Positions 51,300 through 63,234 are shown, numbered from the stretch's first letter. The stretch: DNA of 64,000 nt from Xiphydria camelus (GCA_963678675.1 OY783200.1:14220455-14284454), one strand, 5' to 3'. The notes: generated by a model from the sequence alone, not told the origin. Numbers and translations are program-made.

Positions 51300-51666
51300 C
51301 TAGACTAAGGCACAATGAACGAAAAAGGTCTTGGTCCTCTGGACCACTTGTGACTCATACTTATTCAAAAATGATCTCTGTTAAGAAACAGAGACTGTAA
51401 TTTGACTCCTCGCAAACCAAACATCCAGACTACGGCCACAAGCGTGAGAAAGACAATTCAACCTAGCATCTTCCAGATAATGAATGAATTTATATAAGAG
51501 GTGACAAGGGTTTATTTTTGTAACAATTTTCATTAAATATGCCCACAATTTTCGTCAGCGTTCGAGGCGTTCGAGGCTGATCACGGGCTTCCGAGGCGGC
51601 GATCGCACGATCGTCTTCTGGCGGTAACGAACGCCGTTGGGAACGCCATTTGGCGTTCGCGATAGT
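51300..51666. other. Unassigned; GC-rich hAT target region (left half)
   Basis: 51,545-51,666 is GC-rich (GTTCGAGGCGTTCGAGGC, GAACGCCATTTGGCGTTCG) and continues on the other side of the hAT element at 57,269-57,460. The two halves would be contiguous before the insertion and may form an LTR or an older GC-rich element. 51,300-51,540 shows nothing recognisable. Confidence 0.5.
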
Positions 51667-51737
51667 GTACAGAACAGGGATGGGCGTATTTGAATTAATT
51701 TTTATTCGAATGAAAAATAAATTTTTATTCGTGATTT

Positions 51738-52220
51738 CATTATTTTTGAATAACGAATAAATTTTCATTCATCATTCAAAGAATTTTGAATAACGAATAA
51801 ATTTTCATTCATCATTCAAAGACGTTGAATAACGAATAAATTTTCATTCATCATTCCAAGAATTTTGAATAACGAATAAATTTTCATTTATCATTCAAAG
51901 ACGTTGAATAACGAATAAATGTTCATTCATCATTCAAAGAATTTTGAATAACGAATACATTTCCATTCATCATTCAAATAATTTTGAATAACGAATAAAT
52001 TTTCATTCATCATTCAAAGACGTTGAATAACGAATAAATTTCCATTCATCATTCAAAGAATTTTGAATAACGAATAAATTTTCATTCATCATTCAAAGAT
52101 GTTGAATAACGAATAAATTTTCATTCATCATTCAAATAATGTTGAATAACGAATAAATTTTCATTCATCATTCAAAGAATCTTGAATAACGAATAAATTT
52201 TCATTCATCATTCCATCATT
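51738..52220. repeat. hAT left subterminal array, about 12 x 39 bp
   Basis: Units of the form GAATAACGAATAAATTTTCA followed by TTCATCATTCAAAGA, alternating between two variants (AATTTT and CGTT). The reverse-complement array is at 56,750-57,210. Such arrays in hAT elements often include transposase binding sites; here this is an inference. Confidence 0.92.
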
Positions 52221-52492
52221 CTCACTTGCTTGCTTCACCGGGTAGACGATCAAGGTAAATTCGAGTTATATCTAAAGAAAGTATACTAACAGAAAAAAAA
52301 GTGCTAATGGATGTAATGCCTTTATTTATCTATACGATAAATCTAATGGAGTCTAAATTCTTATACCTACTACGAAATTACAAAAATATATCAAATTAAC
52401 TTTTTAATAGCATTCAGATATGCTACGATACTATAATATACAAGAAATCATAAGATCAAAGAATTGGCATTGAACCACGACCGTCATCATGT

Positions 52493-55400
52493 TCAATGCC
52501 ACTTTTTAGTGGCATTACATTTCGCTAGTACACGTATTTCAAAATTTTGGTCTGTGAGGCGATTATAACGCGGTAAATTATGCATAGTTGCATATGAAAA
52601 TAATCTTTCAACAGGCGCAGACGATGGCAAAGGCGTGTTATATTTTATAAATATTTTTTTCACCGTCGGATAAACATTGATAGCTAAGAGATTACTGGTA
52701 ACTGGCTCTTGAAGGTATCGCTTCACTTCAATTTGACCATCGGAATTTTCGAAGACTGATGACGATGTCTCACCAGTACTGCCTGAATCACCAAAATCAA
52801 AAAAGCTATCAATTTCATCGTTTTTGGTAGCATTTGATGCTATTAAAGTTTCCACCTCAGTAGCAGCCGCCATCACAGCTGAAAACACTTTTTTCTATGC
52901 AGCAACCGTCAAGCACCCTAGCCATTGAGTTTTAAACTTTTGGTGGATTACGGCTGCGATAGCCGCCCAATGTCCGCAATCTTCAATTTCAAAGAATTTG
53001 TGAAATCGGGTCTCAACGCTCTCTACTAAGCCTTCAATGAAGCTAGCACAATAATGCAGTTTGCATCGTGACTTCACCGCCAATAATTTACGTCGCAAAG
53101 ATACGAGACATGGCAATAAATATCCATAGCTGCAGTACTTCTCTCCTTGCAACTTATTAATTGTTTCAATTAATGGCCGCGAGCAATTAAGATACTCCTC
53201 TAGATATTCAAAGTCTGTGTCTCGCATCTGATTAGTAATTTCGAGAGTGTCGCTAGATTTTAATATTTCGTCCCGCAGCGAAACAACCAGCTGCAAGCTA
53301 TCGAACAACGAATTCCAACGAACGCAAATTGGTTTTGTCAACGCTTTACCAAGATGTTGAGTCATCACCTCCCTTTTCTTCGGTGAGCGTAACAAGTTCC
53401 ATAAAGCTTGACAACGTGTAATCGTTTCGTTGTGTTGTGTGAATAAAGCTGGCGAACGTTTGATACATTTGGTCATATCCGTGGAAGCGATTAAATTTAA
53501 TGTGTGGCTTGCACAACGGAAATGCAATGATAGCGATTCAAACCGACGAGACTCGTCGTCAGATGTAGCCGGCTCAAAGTCCTTGAAATTTTCCGACAAA
53601 ATGGATGATTGATCATCACCATCCTTATTAGATCGAGCTACATCGACATCGCTATCGTCTTCGGAATCAGAATTGTTCTCTACAATGGAGAATATTTAAG
53701 CATTAGTAGTAATCAAATGATAACAAACTCAAAAATAACTCCGAAATTAATTGAATATTTTACTAATTAAAAAAAATTGAGAAATATTTACCATCAAATG
53801 AAACGATCGGCATCTTGATCCCGAATTCTTGAAATGCTTTAACAAAGTTTGTGCCATTGTCTGTGACTGTAGCAACAATTTTCTTAGTATCCAAACCGAA
53901 AGACAAGTGGATGTGATTCAATAATTCGGCTATACGATCATAAGAATGACCTCCAGGGAAGCGACGACAGGCGATCGCGGCTGACTTCAACACATATGTA
54001 TTCGAATCAATCTGAAAGTACCATTTTATAGTAACTAACTATATTTAGATTATAAGTCGTTCAAGTTCCATCGAATATAGTTGTATTCAATTTTCATAAT
54101 TTTACCCAATGTACTGTGACTCCGAAGAATCGCCGAGTACTACTGGACCAAACGTCAGCTGTAGTGCAAACATAATCGGCCCTCTCATTTAAGATATCGC
54201 GTATCTCTTTCATATTTCGAAGACGATTCTCCTTCATACACTTCCCCAGAGTCCGTTTTGACATATGCTTCACAGACACACTGTCGGTCTTTGCACCAAG
54301 ATCTGAGGACAAGCATTAAATTAACATTTGCTGACGCATTATAGAGAATGTCATCTTACCGTCAATCATTTTTCTTAATGATGGCATTTCCGCGGTAGAA
54401 AGCGGACTCATACTTTCGAGTATAAATTTCTGGACATTTTCTTCGTACTTCATTTGTCGCGATAAACGATTCACTTTTTGTAAAGACTGAGACGAATTTT
54501 GATCAAGTTTTTGCCGTTTTGCCAAGGCATATTCCTTGTATTGTCTCTCGTATACTTCTGAGTGTACTCTCTGAAGGGATAGAAATAAATCTCATATTTG
54601 AAGTGAATAAATCATCAACACTGAGTTCTAGCTGAAATGACTACAAGTTTTAGTAACATTTCTGCCCGCCCGTTCATCCGTCTGTCAGCAAAAAAAATAT
54701 TTTTTGATTTGTGAATAACTCTGCAAACATGAGAGATACGAGAAAATTAGACAGATGTTTTTTTTAGGTAACTGAATTTCTTACAAAAAAGTCACTTAGT
54801 CGTATTCTCGTATCATCTATAGTTCCAAAGATATTCGCGTCTAAATGTAAACAAATTCTTTTTCCAATTTTCAAATTTCTTATCCGGTTCAATCGGAAGT
54901 AGTAGCGAGCTCAATTAGCAAAATTCATCTTTGAGTTGTCAGGAATAAACCTGCAAATTTTCATATCAATCGATCTAGTAGTTTCTTCAATCACTCCGCT
55001 TCAATATTTTATCTGACACGCGGACTAACGGGGACAGACAGATGGACGGACATTTCGCTAAAACCATATTTTTGGATTCCTAGGGTCTCAAAACATCAAG
55101 AAATATTGGTCTGAGCAATAGAGAAATTAAACCCTAAACCAATGCTTTTCACTAGTACTTGGTTCGTTTTCCTTCACAATGAGAACTTATGAAATGTTAA
55201 ATTTTAATAACCACGCGCGCGCGCTTCTACTTGAGTACATAGAAATTCACGCCACTGTTTCGAAGAGTCGAACTGTCCTCAAAGTATACATATCGTGTAT
55301 TTTTCTGTACTCAAACTAGCGGTAATGTGTATGAATTAGCTAAATTTATAAGATATAATTCGGAGACATATTAGAAAGTGCTACATATATGTATTTACTG

Positions 55401-56078
55401 CCCTTGAAGTATACACACTGTAATTTTTAGTCCTCAAAGTAGGTATAGTGTATATGAAGGGGCTAATTTTATAAAATTTTATAAAATTGGAGACATGTTA
55501 AACACACCGTGCTGTACCGCTAATGTATAGTTCAAGGACTAGTCCCTCACGTATAGGGTGCATATATTTTCAATAAGCAGAAAATTATTATACCGACAGA
55601 ACGTTCCCGAAATATCTGCTACATACGGAAAAACGCTGTAACTCAGTTATTAATAATCATATATCAAAATGAGTGATTATGTGATGATTTGAACTTCATT
55701 CTCTATTGAATTAACATGTTAAAAAACATAGTCTTCAAACGATATATTGGTAGAACGGCAATAGTTGCGTAAATTATAATAATAGGCGGAACTTACCTTC
55801 AGGTGAGATGTAAAATTAGATGCCGATTTAATTGGTCCTTTTATAATTTTCACTTGCGGACATAATTGACACTGAGCAGCCACAGAGTTTTCATTGCTAC
55901 TTTTAGTAAAATCAGGCTTAAAAAAGTGGCCGTCTAGATATGCCGTTGAGTTGCAAGCTGCTTGCAAGTTAGAAATTATTTCACAAGATTGACTTGCCTC
56001 AGATTCAGTAACAATCAAATTTGACAACGTGTCAGTCATACTACTGTCTGATTCATTATCAGTTACTAGAGATGACAT
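52493..56078 (-). pseudogene. hAT transposase, five exons, one in-frame TAG
   Basis: Exons (minus): 56,078-55,797, 54,570-54,360, 54,302-54,106, 54,011-53,792 and 53,679-52,493. All introns are GT-AG and the phases fit throughout, totalling 2,097 nt (698 codons plus stop). Exon 1 holds a BED-type zinc finger (CQLCPQVKI...NFTSHLK). Exon 3 holds TTADVWSSSTRRFFGVTVHW with the first catalytic Asp context, and exon 4 TVTDNGTNFVKAF with the second. Exon 5 holds CASHTLNLIAS, VRWNSLFDSL and the C-terminal dimerisation block PLPSSAPVERLFSYA. A TAG at 52,895-52,897 falls in frame between TVAA and KKVFSAVM. The 21-nt Ser/Asp-rich start of exon 5 is unusual but open. The enzyme would excise and insert the element. 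With the stop it is probably inactive, unless the stop is a sequencing error or is read through. Confidence 0.9.
54571..55796 (-). other. hAT transposase intron 1 with a decayed repeat
   Basis: The 1.2-kb intron contains a segment (about 54,660-55,080) with CCGTTCATCCGTCTGTC and GACAGACAGATGGACGGACA, the style of a nonautonomous repeat nested in the transposon. A short GCGCGCGC run lies at about 55,215. No coding sequence was found. Confidence 0.6.
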
Positions 56079-56079
56079 A

Positions 56080-56750
56080 TCGAATGATTATCTCGATACT
56101 AACAGGCACAGTACAGCGCGATCACCGATTTATTCGTTTAATTCCAGTAATTAGAATTACTATAACGTCACACTACATCCAAGCTCAATGATTAGAGTCA
56201 TACTAACTAAGCCAGAACATGAAGAGGTAGACGAACGCTTCGATTTAACGTGTATGTGTATAGGTACAAAAAATGTAAACACAGCGTACATATATGTGTA
56301 CTGCATTATTGTGATAGCCTCATTGAAGGCTTAGTAGAGGGTGAAAACGACGGTGTAAATAATATTTATAGAATATAACACGCCTTTGCCATCGTCGATG
56401 TCTGTTGAGAGATTATTTTCATATGCAACTATAGGAAATGGTATTTCCTATGGCGATGAGATGGGGGAAACGAGACACTAGCCTGACTGCACAAAGGATA
56501 TGCGGATATGTCCGCCTAGATCTCACGCCTTGCGTCAACTGTCTCGATCGCTGCCACTATATCGCGCCTACTTTGCCGCGACTCGCTTGACAACACGCCA
56601 ACGTTCTAGGGCGCCAATGTTCTAGGGCCCTACACAACTATGCATAATTTACCGCGTTATAATCGCCTCACAGACCAGAATTTAGATAACTCGAATTTAC
56701 CTTGATCGTCTACCCGGTGAAGCAAGCAAGCTTCTCACTAGTGAGATTGA
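56080..56750. repeat. hAT 5' subterminal region with inverse copies of the 3' end
   Basis: 56,345-56,440 repeats, in reverse complement, the coding 3' part of the transposase around 52,590-52,680 (AACACGCCTTTGCCATCGTC). 56,636-56,735 repeats the part around 52,535-52,570 and then 52,230-52,270 (TTGATCGTCTACCCGGTGAAGC). The rest (56,080-56,340 and 56,445-56,635) is unassigned. The hAT promoter is expected here. Confidence 0.8.
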
Positions 56751-57210
56751 TGGAATGATGAATGAAAATTTATTCGTTATTCAACATTATTTGAATGATG
56801 AATGAAAATTTATTCGTTATTCAACGTCTTTGAATGATGAATGAAAATTTATTCGTTATTCAAAATTATTTGAATGATGAATGGAAATGTATTCGTTATT
56901 CAACGTCTTTGAATGATGAATGAAAATGTATTCGTTATTCAAACTTATTTGAATGATGAATGGAAATGTATTCGTTATTCAACGTCTTTGAATGATGAAT
57001 GGAAATGTATTCGTTATTCAACGTCTTTGAATGATGAATGAAAATGTATTCGTTATTCAAAATTATTTGAATGATGAATGGAAATGTATTCGTTATTCAA
57101 CATTATTTGAATGATGAATGGAAATTTATTCGTTATTCAACGTCTTTGAATGACGAATAAAAATTTATTCGTTATTCAAAATTGTTTGAATGATGAATGA
57201 AAATTTAATC
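56750..57210. repeat. hAT right subterminal array, about 12 x 39 bp
   Basis: Units TTGAATGATGAATGAAAATT with TATTCGTTATTCAA, the reverse complement of the left array, with the same two alternating spacers. The last unit is degenerate. Confidence 0.92.
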
Positions 57211-57268
57211 TTATTTGTTAGTCATTTATTTATTCATTTTTCTTATAACGCCCATCCCTGGTACAGAA

Positions 57269-57465
57269 TACCGATCGGCGTTCGTCGGGCGGCCCTACGA
57301 AAGCCACGAGCGAACACCCACGAACGACGGTACAGAATGCGCCTCTGCTGGGATCTTTTTCCCCTCACTCGCACACTCGCATACTACCATCTGTACTCCC
57401 ACATCACGAATAAACCATAGTTATAGTTTATTCGCGCTCTGTGCGTATTACCCCTCCTAGAATAC
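57269..57465. other. GC-rich hAT target region (right half)
   Basis: It continues the sequence interrupted at 51,674. It contains GTACAGAATGCGCCTCTGC and an AATAAA at 57,409-57,414 followed by TAGTTTATTCGCGCTC. It could be an LTR end, but no TG...CA boundaries were established. Confidence 0.45.
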
Positions 57466-57469
57466 GTAA

Positions 57470-58660
57470 AATACTCTCCAAAAAAGATTTGAAATCAATT
57501 ATGATCGCCATGTTCAAGATTTATATATAAAAAAATTATATATTTATATATAAAAAATAAAAGGCATCATTTGAAAGGAAAATTATTGTAAATCAAAGTT
57601 ACTAAAAAATTCGACTAAAAAAAGTTTATAAAAAAATTTTCATAAAAAAGAACTTGCCGCGTTTAAGTTTTCATATTTTTTCCACTATATACTGGTGGCA
57701 TCATATAAGCGTATGAGAGAATTTATTTAAAATCATAAGTGCATAAACAACGAACATAATTTTCTGTCTAAATTTTTATTTTGAAGGAAAAACGCGGCAA
57801 GTACTTTATTATGAAAATTTTGTTATAAATTTTTAGTCGAATTTTTTAGTAACGATTTACAATAATTTTCCTTTCAAATGATGCCTTATATTTTTTATAT
57901 ATAAATCTTGAACATGGCGATTATAATTGATTTCAAATCTTTTTTGAAGAGTATTTTACGTAACAATTTTTTGGCACTGATTGAACATGCCGCCTTTTTT
58001 TAAAAAGAGAATCTGTTTATGTGGCAAGATTTCACTACTTTTTGGAATTTATTCATGAAGAGAATATGTACATGTAGGAAAATAGCTTTTTATTACCACA
58101 GAATTAAAGTCCCACATTTTATACCGATACGAGCTAATTAATTATAACCACGTTACTTTTGATTTATTCTCGTGATATCTTGAAAGGGATTTGTAGACTA
58201 GAGAGCTCTTATATTTTTCACTTTGCCTTAGTATTTTAGAGAAATAAAACATATACCTCTTTCGAATTTACAGGCTATCGGATTTTTCTTATATTTTGGT
58301 CGTCTACAGAAATCCATGTAGACGTTTTACCTTCAACTCTAAGTATACGAGTACTCTTCCAATGACCGTGACGAATTGTTTCGTCACATGTAAAGGTACC
58401 ACCTCGAGAAGTTGGAATAGTTTTAAGAAATCCTTTTGCATGCACCGCTGAAATTTCGCCCTTACTCATAAATAAATTTAATTTAATTATTACCAAAACA
58501 TTTAAAGCTTCGATGCTGACCTTGCGGCTCATTTCAGTCCGAGTAGAACATTTATGGCAAATATCATCATAAACATGCCAATGCGAATAAAAATCATCTA
58601 TTAACTGTTGCAGAAGAATAGCACGTCCATTTGAAAGTAATGGTACTGACAAAGTATAAT
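57470..58660 (-). repeat. Third copy of the arm module (inner palindrome plus USP-like fragment)
   Basis: From AATACTCTCCAAAAAAGATT to CAACAGTTAATAG-complement this matches the right arm of the giant repeat (7,551-9,055), without its MITE and with a shorter palindrome loop. The two halves of the inner palindrome are 57,470-57,655 and 57,785-58,010. Confidence 0.85.
58262..58655 (-). pseudogene. USP-like fragment, copy 3 (longest open frame)
   Basis: A 125-codon minus-strand frame reads LLQQLIDDFYSHWHVYDD, ICHKCSTRTEMSRKVSIEAL, VIIKLNLFMSKGEISAV, HAKGFLKTIPTSRG, CDETIRHGHWKSTRI and STWISVDDQNIRKIR. A Cys pair, then G-H-W and W-x-x-x-DD, match the order of the USP zinc-finger remnant and the catalytic His/Asp box. 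The Cys-box half of the protease is absent. A stretch present in copy 1 (VNICNNIYTVRSGIF) is deleted here. The biochemical role is inferred only. Confidence 0.5.
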
Positions 58661-58864
58661 ATATGTATTAGATGTATTATTGAAACCTCACTGTGACTGC
58701 GTATGAAGGATAAATAACTGTAGTCGTTCTATTTTTTGTTTTCAGCGTCATGCGAGTATGGGACGAATCGATGGATTAACCAATAAATTTGATTTTTCTT
58801 CACTATTAACAATCAAAGTCGTGGCAGAAAAATAAGGAATACACAATGGGAGGCCAGTCGACAA

Positions 58865-59525
58865 TTGCATTAGTAGCGGGAGCAATTCCGGACAAGCTGA
58901 AAATAATTTTAATTTGTTTGATTTAGTATTAAAAAACACGTATTAAATTTGCACCCCCCAGAAAGCCCGGATTTGGCCGCCATCTTAAGAAAAGGGGCTA
59001 AAAAACGTTTTTTCTTTATTATTTGTCAATAACTCGATTTCTATAAACTTTAGAGCAAAAAATGTAGTTACGAAAATTAAAACAAATTAAATTATCTATA
59101 AAAATGGTCTGTGTTTTTTCCGTGTGACTTCTTGTTCGAAGTTATATTATTTTCTTTATTCTAGGCATATTTAAAAACAAGCAACTGCTATTATACTTTC
59201 ATGATTGCATTTATATTTGTTTTCTGTTGGCCAACCCTACTCCTGTTGTATACGGAATGTTTAACTCAAGGTCATTAATCCTGTAAGCACCTAGACAAGG
59301 AATATCGGGTGTAAGCATCTGGACAGGGAAAGTCGGGCTTTCTTGATCGAGCCTCCTATTGGAGGCCTCCCTTGGGGTGTTACCAAGGACGGTTCGAACC
59401 ATTTGATAAATCACAATTGGAAATACCTCGCGAAACATATGATTAATCTTGCCAGGTAAAAGTGGTCTAATTCGGCAAACGTAGGCCGCGAATGCCGCGA
59501 TAGTCGAAGCGAATAGTATGAGAAA
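58865..59525. other. Unassigned stretch inside the PF1 inverted repeat
   Basis: A 75-codon minus ORF at 59,211-59,438 (REVFPIVIYQMVRTVLGN...) has no recognised domain. The hairpin-like GCCTCCTATTGGAGGC lies at about 59,350. Confidence 0.45.
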
Positions 59526-59529
59526 AAAT

Positions 59530-60860
59530 AGTTTATTTTACAAATATTTAATTATCTGAAATAAGCCATTTTTGTTTTTAACGAAATTTTAACCATGAAT
59601 TTCTTGGTGTATTAGGAAAATATTGAGCCCGTAACGAAGTTGGGATGAGCATTGATTCATTAAAATGAACCAGTGAATGAATATAAATATTAACACGTCG
59701 ACTGTCCCATGAGTCACATATGATTCATACAGGAACGTCGCTGTACGTCCATGAGACATATGTGATTCATTTGCCATTGCCGTATGCATGGTGATTTCAT
59801 TTTTGGACGTCGTGGGATGGAAAAAATTGCTTATGGGGACAGTCAACGTGTTAAACAATTACTGAGTATCAGAAAAAGGAATTCTTTTAAAAATAAAGTG
59901 TCAGCATCTTATATGTCATGATTTTTGTATTTAATTTATTTTGTAGACTGTATAATCGTTAGAAAAAGAATATTTGTTCGTAATTACAGAGTGATTAGCA
60001 GTGGGAATAATACAATGTATTTGAAGTGTATGAGGAACAGCTTTCGCACACAAGAATCGTTCAGTTAAAAAGTTCTTTGCATGGAAATACTTCGAGGATT
60101 CACAGTACGTTACAGTGATATTTGGCATATTTCCTGGTGAAATAGCGAAGTTATACAAATTAAGGGGACTCAAAATTAGCTCTTCAGCCGAACGCTGTAG
60201 ATTAGCTCTTGCTGTCAAGCCAACTGTTCCGCCAATTCCATCACATGGTCCTTTGCCATAAGCTGTCACCAAAAAAATGCCATTCACAATGAGTAAAGTA
60301 CTGTGAATCCTCAAAGTATTTCCATGCAAAGAACTTTTTAACTGAACGATTCTTGTGTGCGAAAGCAGTTCTTCATACACTTCGAACACACTGTATTATT
60401 CCCACTGCTAATCACTGTAATTTCGAACAAATATTCTTTTTCTAACGATTATACAGCCTACAAAATAATTAAATAAAAGAAATCATGACACAAGATGCTG
60501 ACATTTTATTTTTAAAAGAATTCCTTTTTCTGATACTCAGTAACTCTTTAACACGTTGATTATCCCCATAAGAAATTTTTTCCACCCCACGACGTCCAAA
60601 AATGATATCACCATGCACACGGCAATGGCAAATGAATCACATATGTCTCATGGACGTACAGCGACGTTTCTGTATGAATCATATGTGACTCATGGGACAG
60701 TCAACGTGTTAATATAAAATGAACCAATGCTCATCCCAACTTCGTTTCGAGCTCAATATTTTCCTAATATACCAAGGAATTCATGGTTAAAATTTCGTTA
60801 AAAACAAAAATGGCGTATTTCAGATAATTAAATATTTGTAAAATAAATAATTTTTTCTCA
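59530..60860. mobile_element. Foldback element, about 1.33 kb, with captured coding loop
   Basis: Arms 59,530-60,110 and 60,290-60,860 are reverse complements throughout. They share AATCATATGTGACTCATGGG with its complement, and ATACTTCGAGGATTCACAGTAC with its counterpart. Only the about 180-bp loop is single-copy, and it is coding-like on the minus strand. Confidence 0.88.
60070..60330 (-). pseudogene. Captured exon fragment in the foldback loop
   Basis: The minus-strand frame through the loop reads NGIFLVTAYGKGPCDGIGGT, VGLTARANLQRSAEEL, ILSPLNLYNF and NMPNITVTY, and runs on into the arms. The GKGPCDGIGGTV block followed by A-x-A-x-LQ is a motif I know from uncharacterised arthropod and cnidarian proteins, often transposon-associated. 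The flanks are repeat arms, so the fragment has lost its gene context. Confidence 0.6.
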
Positions 60861-60864
60861 TATT

Positions 60865-61135
60865 ATTAGCTTGTTTAGAAATGATATCAATTTTTTTCTA
60901 CTAATATCAGGTTATAAATAGCATTTTTTGTATAAGGAATTTTTTTCTTAGAGTTCATTTAGTAGGAGAAAATTGGGAATAAGTTTCACAAGATTAGAAA
61001 ATATTGGAAATTTCAATAAATGATAGGACAAGAACGCAATGTTGGATTAAAAAGAAATTTGAGAATTTATTATAAATGGTAAAGTACTACATAAAAAAAA
61101 TTACAACAAAATCTGTGACTCAAAGCTCGGCGGCA
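60865..61135. other. Unassigned AT-rich stretch
   Basis: No ORF or repeat partner is seen between the foldback and the PF1 arm. Confidence 0.55.
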
Positions 61136-61139
61136 TTTA

Positions 61140-62145
61140 AAGTTGACGTGGAATCCCCCATGTACACTTCACTTTAACAGGTCGGTATATAAATTGGAAC
61201 TTGTGTGTGATAATACGAAAGAGAAAATATATCGATAGAGAAAAAATAATGATAAAGTAATTACTTGATTATTGTGTGATCCAATTCCATTGCATCTACT
61301 GTTTTTCTGCCACGACTTGATTGTTGACAGAGAAGGAAAATCAAATTTATTAGTTAATCCATCGATTCATCCCGTGCTCGCATGACGCTGAAAACAAAAA
61401 ATAAAATGACTACAAAGATATTTGTCCTTCATACGCAATCAAAGTGAGGTTAAAGCGGTCAGATAGAAAGTAACTTATTTAATGGCAATTCTTCTGAGAT
61501 ACTGCCGTCTCCTTTCCTGCTCTTTATGCACAGGCAACCAGAGAAAAATAGCACTGCACCCGTTCACTATCTCAATTATTCGAAAAAAAATGCAAACGAT
61601 TATCAAACTATACGGAGCGTCTGTCACATTCACCAATATTGAGATGACCGATGTTTTTCGGACCGAAACGTCTATTTGGTTCGTGTCTGGGCTGTCGGTA
61701 TTAATATTTGATGACCTATGCGTGTGGTCGCATCTGTATACACATTTGCAATCATGGCCGACTATCGCCGAAGATTTCCGGAATTTTTGTGACATTTTGA
61801 CATATATACATTGTCCGAGATATAGAATTCTCGACTTTTAGGCGCAAGGGGTGTGGCTTCGCTTTGCTAAGGATGAATCTCTGTTAATGTGTAACTTATA
61901 ACATTTATTCTAGTTTCTATCAATAGAGAATAATCAATTTATATGGCGTAACTAAGCATAGTTTTGGTTATAACCATATATTTATTGAGAAAATTCGATG
62001 TAAAAATTGAGGGGTGGAGGGGGCAGACCTTTTTCGTGTAAAGAGACACGGGTGCCCGCGACATCAGCGCTGTCGTTTCTGAGCGCGAAACTAACACTTG
62101 AACGAACATGCCGCGAGATACTTCCGCGTCTTTTGATACTTTCAA
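61140..62145. repeat. PF1 arm and segment shared with 11.5-12.45 kb (copy 2)
   Basis: It starts near TGTACACTTCACTTTAACAGG (PF1 marker) and continues collinearly with 11,520-12,450, including GGCGTAACTAAGCATAG and ACATGCCGCGAGATACTTCC. The plus ORF 61,482-61,841 crosses the shared and unshared parts and is unlikely to be a gene. Confidence 0.8.
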
Positions 62146-62218
62146 CTCTCTTATCCTCTCTCCCTCCGTCTCCCTATATCTCCCTCCCCTCTCTCCTCTC
62201 TCTATCTACCACTCTCTA
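62141..62218. repeat. CT-rich low-complexity tract
   Basis: Pyrimidine-rich CTCTCTCCCTCC-type sequence of about 78 bp. Confidence 0.9.
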
Positions 62219-62219
62219 A

Positions 62220-63229
62220 TCCGCACGGCCCTATTCGCTCCGTGCGTTCGGAGTGGCGGCACCTATCGGGCGCAATTCAGTAACTAAGGTGGTCTAAATG
62301 TCCTTTATATGTATACCCGAGTCGAAATTTTGCCTCTATTTTAATGGCCACAGCGAGTTTTCAAACCTATTTTGATGCTATATGATCGACGAGCTCCTGT
62401 TTTGATGCTTTTTGAACCTATCTGTAAAATTTGCTACTGCTTTGATGGCCAGAGACCCTTCACTGGGTAGAAGGTAGAAGCTATGGCATTCGCGAGTCGA
62501 CATTTTGCCCCTACTTTGATGGCTACAGCACCTCCACTGGGTAGTAACTATGGCATTCAAAATAGGGCCTCGGCGAGAATTAAAATTTTGCTTCTGTTTC
62601 AGTCAGCTAAGTCAGAGTTTCGGACTTGGAATATTTTCAACATGACGAACGGGACTTAGAAAAATTTCGGTCCCCTGCATATAGCTAAAAACTTGGAAAT
62701 CTATTTGTGAATAAATGGACAAAAAATGTAATTTGTTTAATTATTAAATCAATTAATGATTTGATTTCGAATCTCCAGAGTATGTTGGGCAAGTTATAAA
62801 CTATATTGTTTATTAAAAAGCACAGATCATTATAGTAAATCAAAGACAATTAATTAATGTAGGATGAATAAACATTCATATAATTATTTATTTATTAATA
62901 TCAATTTGCGTTTATACAAGAATATTTATCAAAAGATATAATTATGAATTTAGAAAAATATTAAGAAAAGAATAATACAATATTTACATGCACTTTTCAG
63001 TTCATTATTTTTACAATTTGCAACACAACAGCGACGATCCATTCTTTTAATATAAATATTACAGGTTGAATAGAAGAAACGTCCGCCTTTGTTTCAGTCT
63101 TCTCTCACCCCCAGCGCTTCAGTCGCTTCTGTCATCCCCTCCAACCAAACGCACGGAGCGAATAGTGGGGTCTGTTATCGGGGTTATAGTGGGATTCATA
63201 GAAAGGCTGGCGTGTGAAGCTGCTTATAG
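62220..63229. other. Unassigned, with degenerate direct repeats
   Basis: TTTTGATGCT, CTTTGATGGC and CACTGGGTAG phrases recur between 62,330 and 62,550, suggesting a decayed tandem repeat of about 90 bp. The remainder is AT-rich with no recognised gene. The plus ORF at 63,066-63,251 has no known domain. Confidence 0.5.
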
Positions 63230-63234
63230 TCTTA

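Larger units (their letters stand above)
51675..57260 (-). mobile_element. hAT transposon, 5,586 bp, essentially complete
   Basis: The left end is CAGGGATGGGCGT and the right end CGCCCATCCCTG, a typical hAT terminus. A perfect 8-bp target duplication GTACAGAA flanks it (51,667-51,674 and 57,261-57,268). Subterminal arrays of a 39-bp unit lie at both ends in inverted orientation. A five-exon transposase gene occupies 52,493-56,078 (minus). One in-frame stop is the only visible lesion. 56,080-56,750 contains extra inverse copies of parts of the 3' end (about 52,535-52,680 and 52,230-52,270). Confidence 0.95.
58680..61460. repeat. PF1 inverted repeat enclosing a foldback
   Basis: 58,680-58,860 and 61,290-61,460 are reverse complements (TTTTCAGCGTCATGCGAG and its complement; the CGTGGCAGAAAAATAAGG core). 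The right arm continues into the segment shared with 11.5-12.45 kb. The 59,530-60,860 foldback lies inside. Confidence 0.8.

Noticed and set aside
51738..52220. Regular array that could be mistaken for a CRISPR
   Set aside because: The units are contiguous with no unique spacers, and they lie at both ends of a hAT element in a eukaryotic setting.
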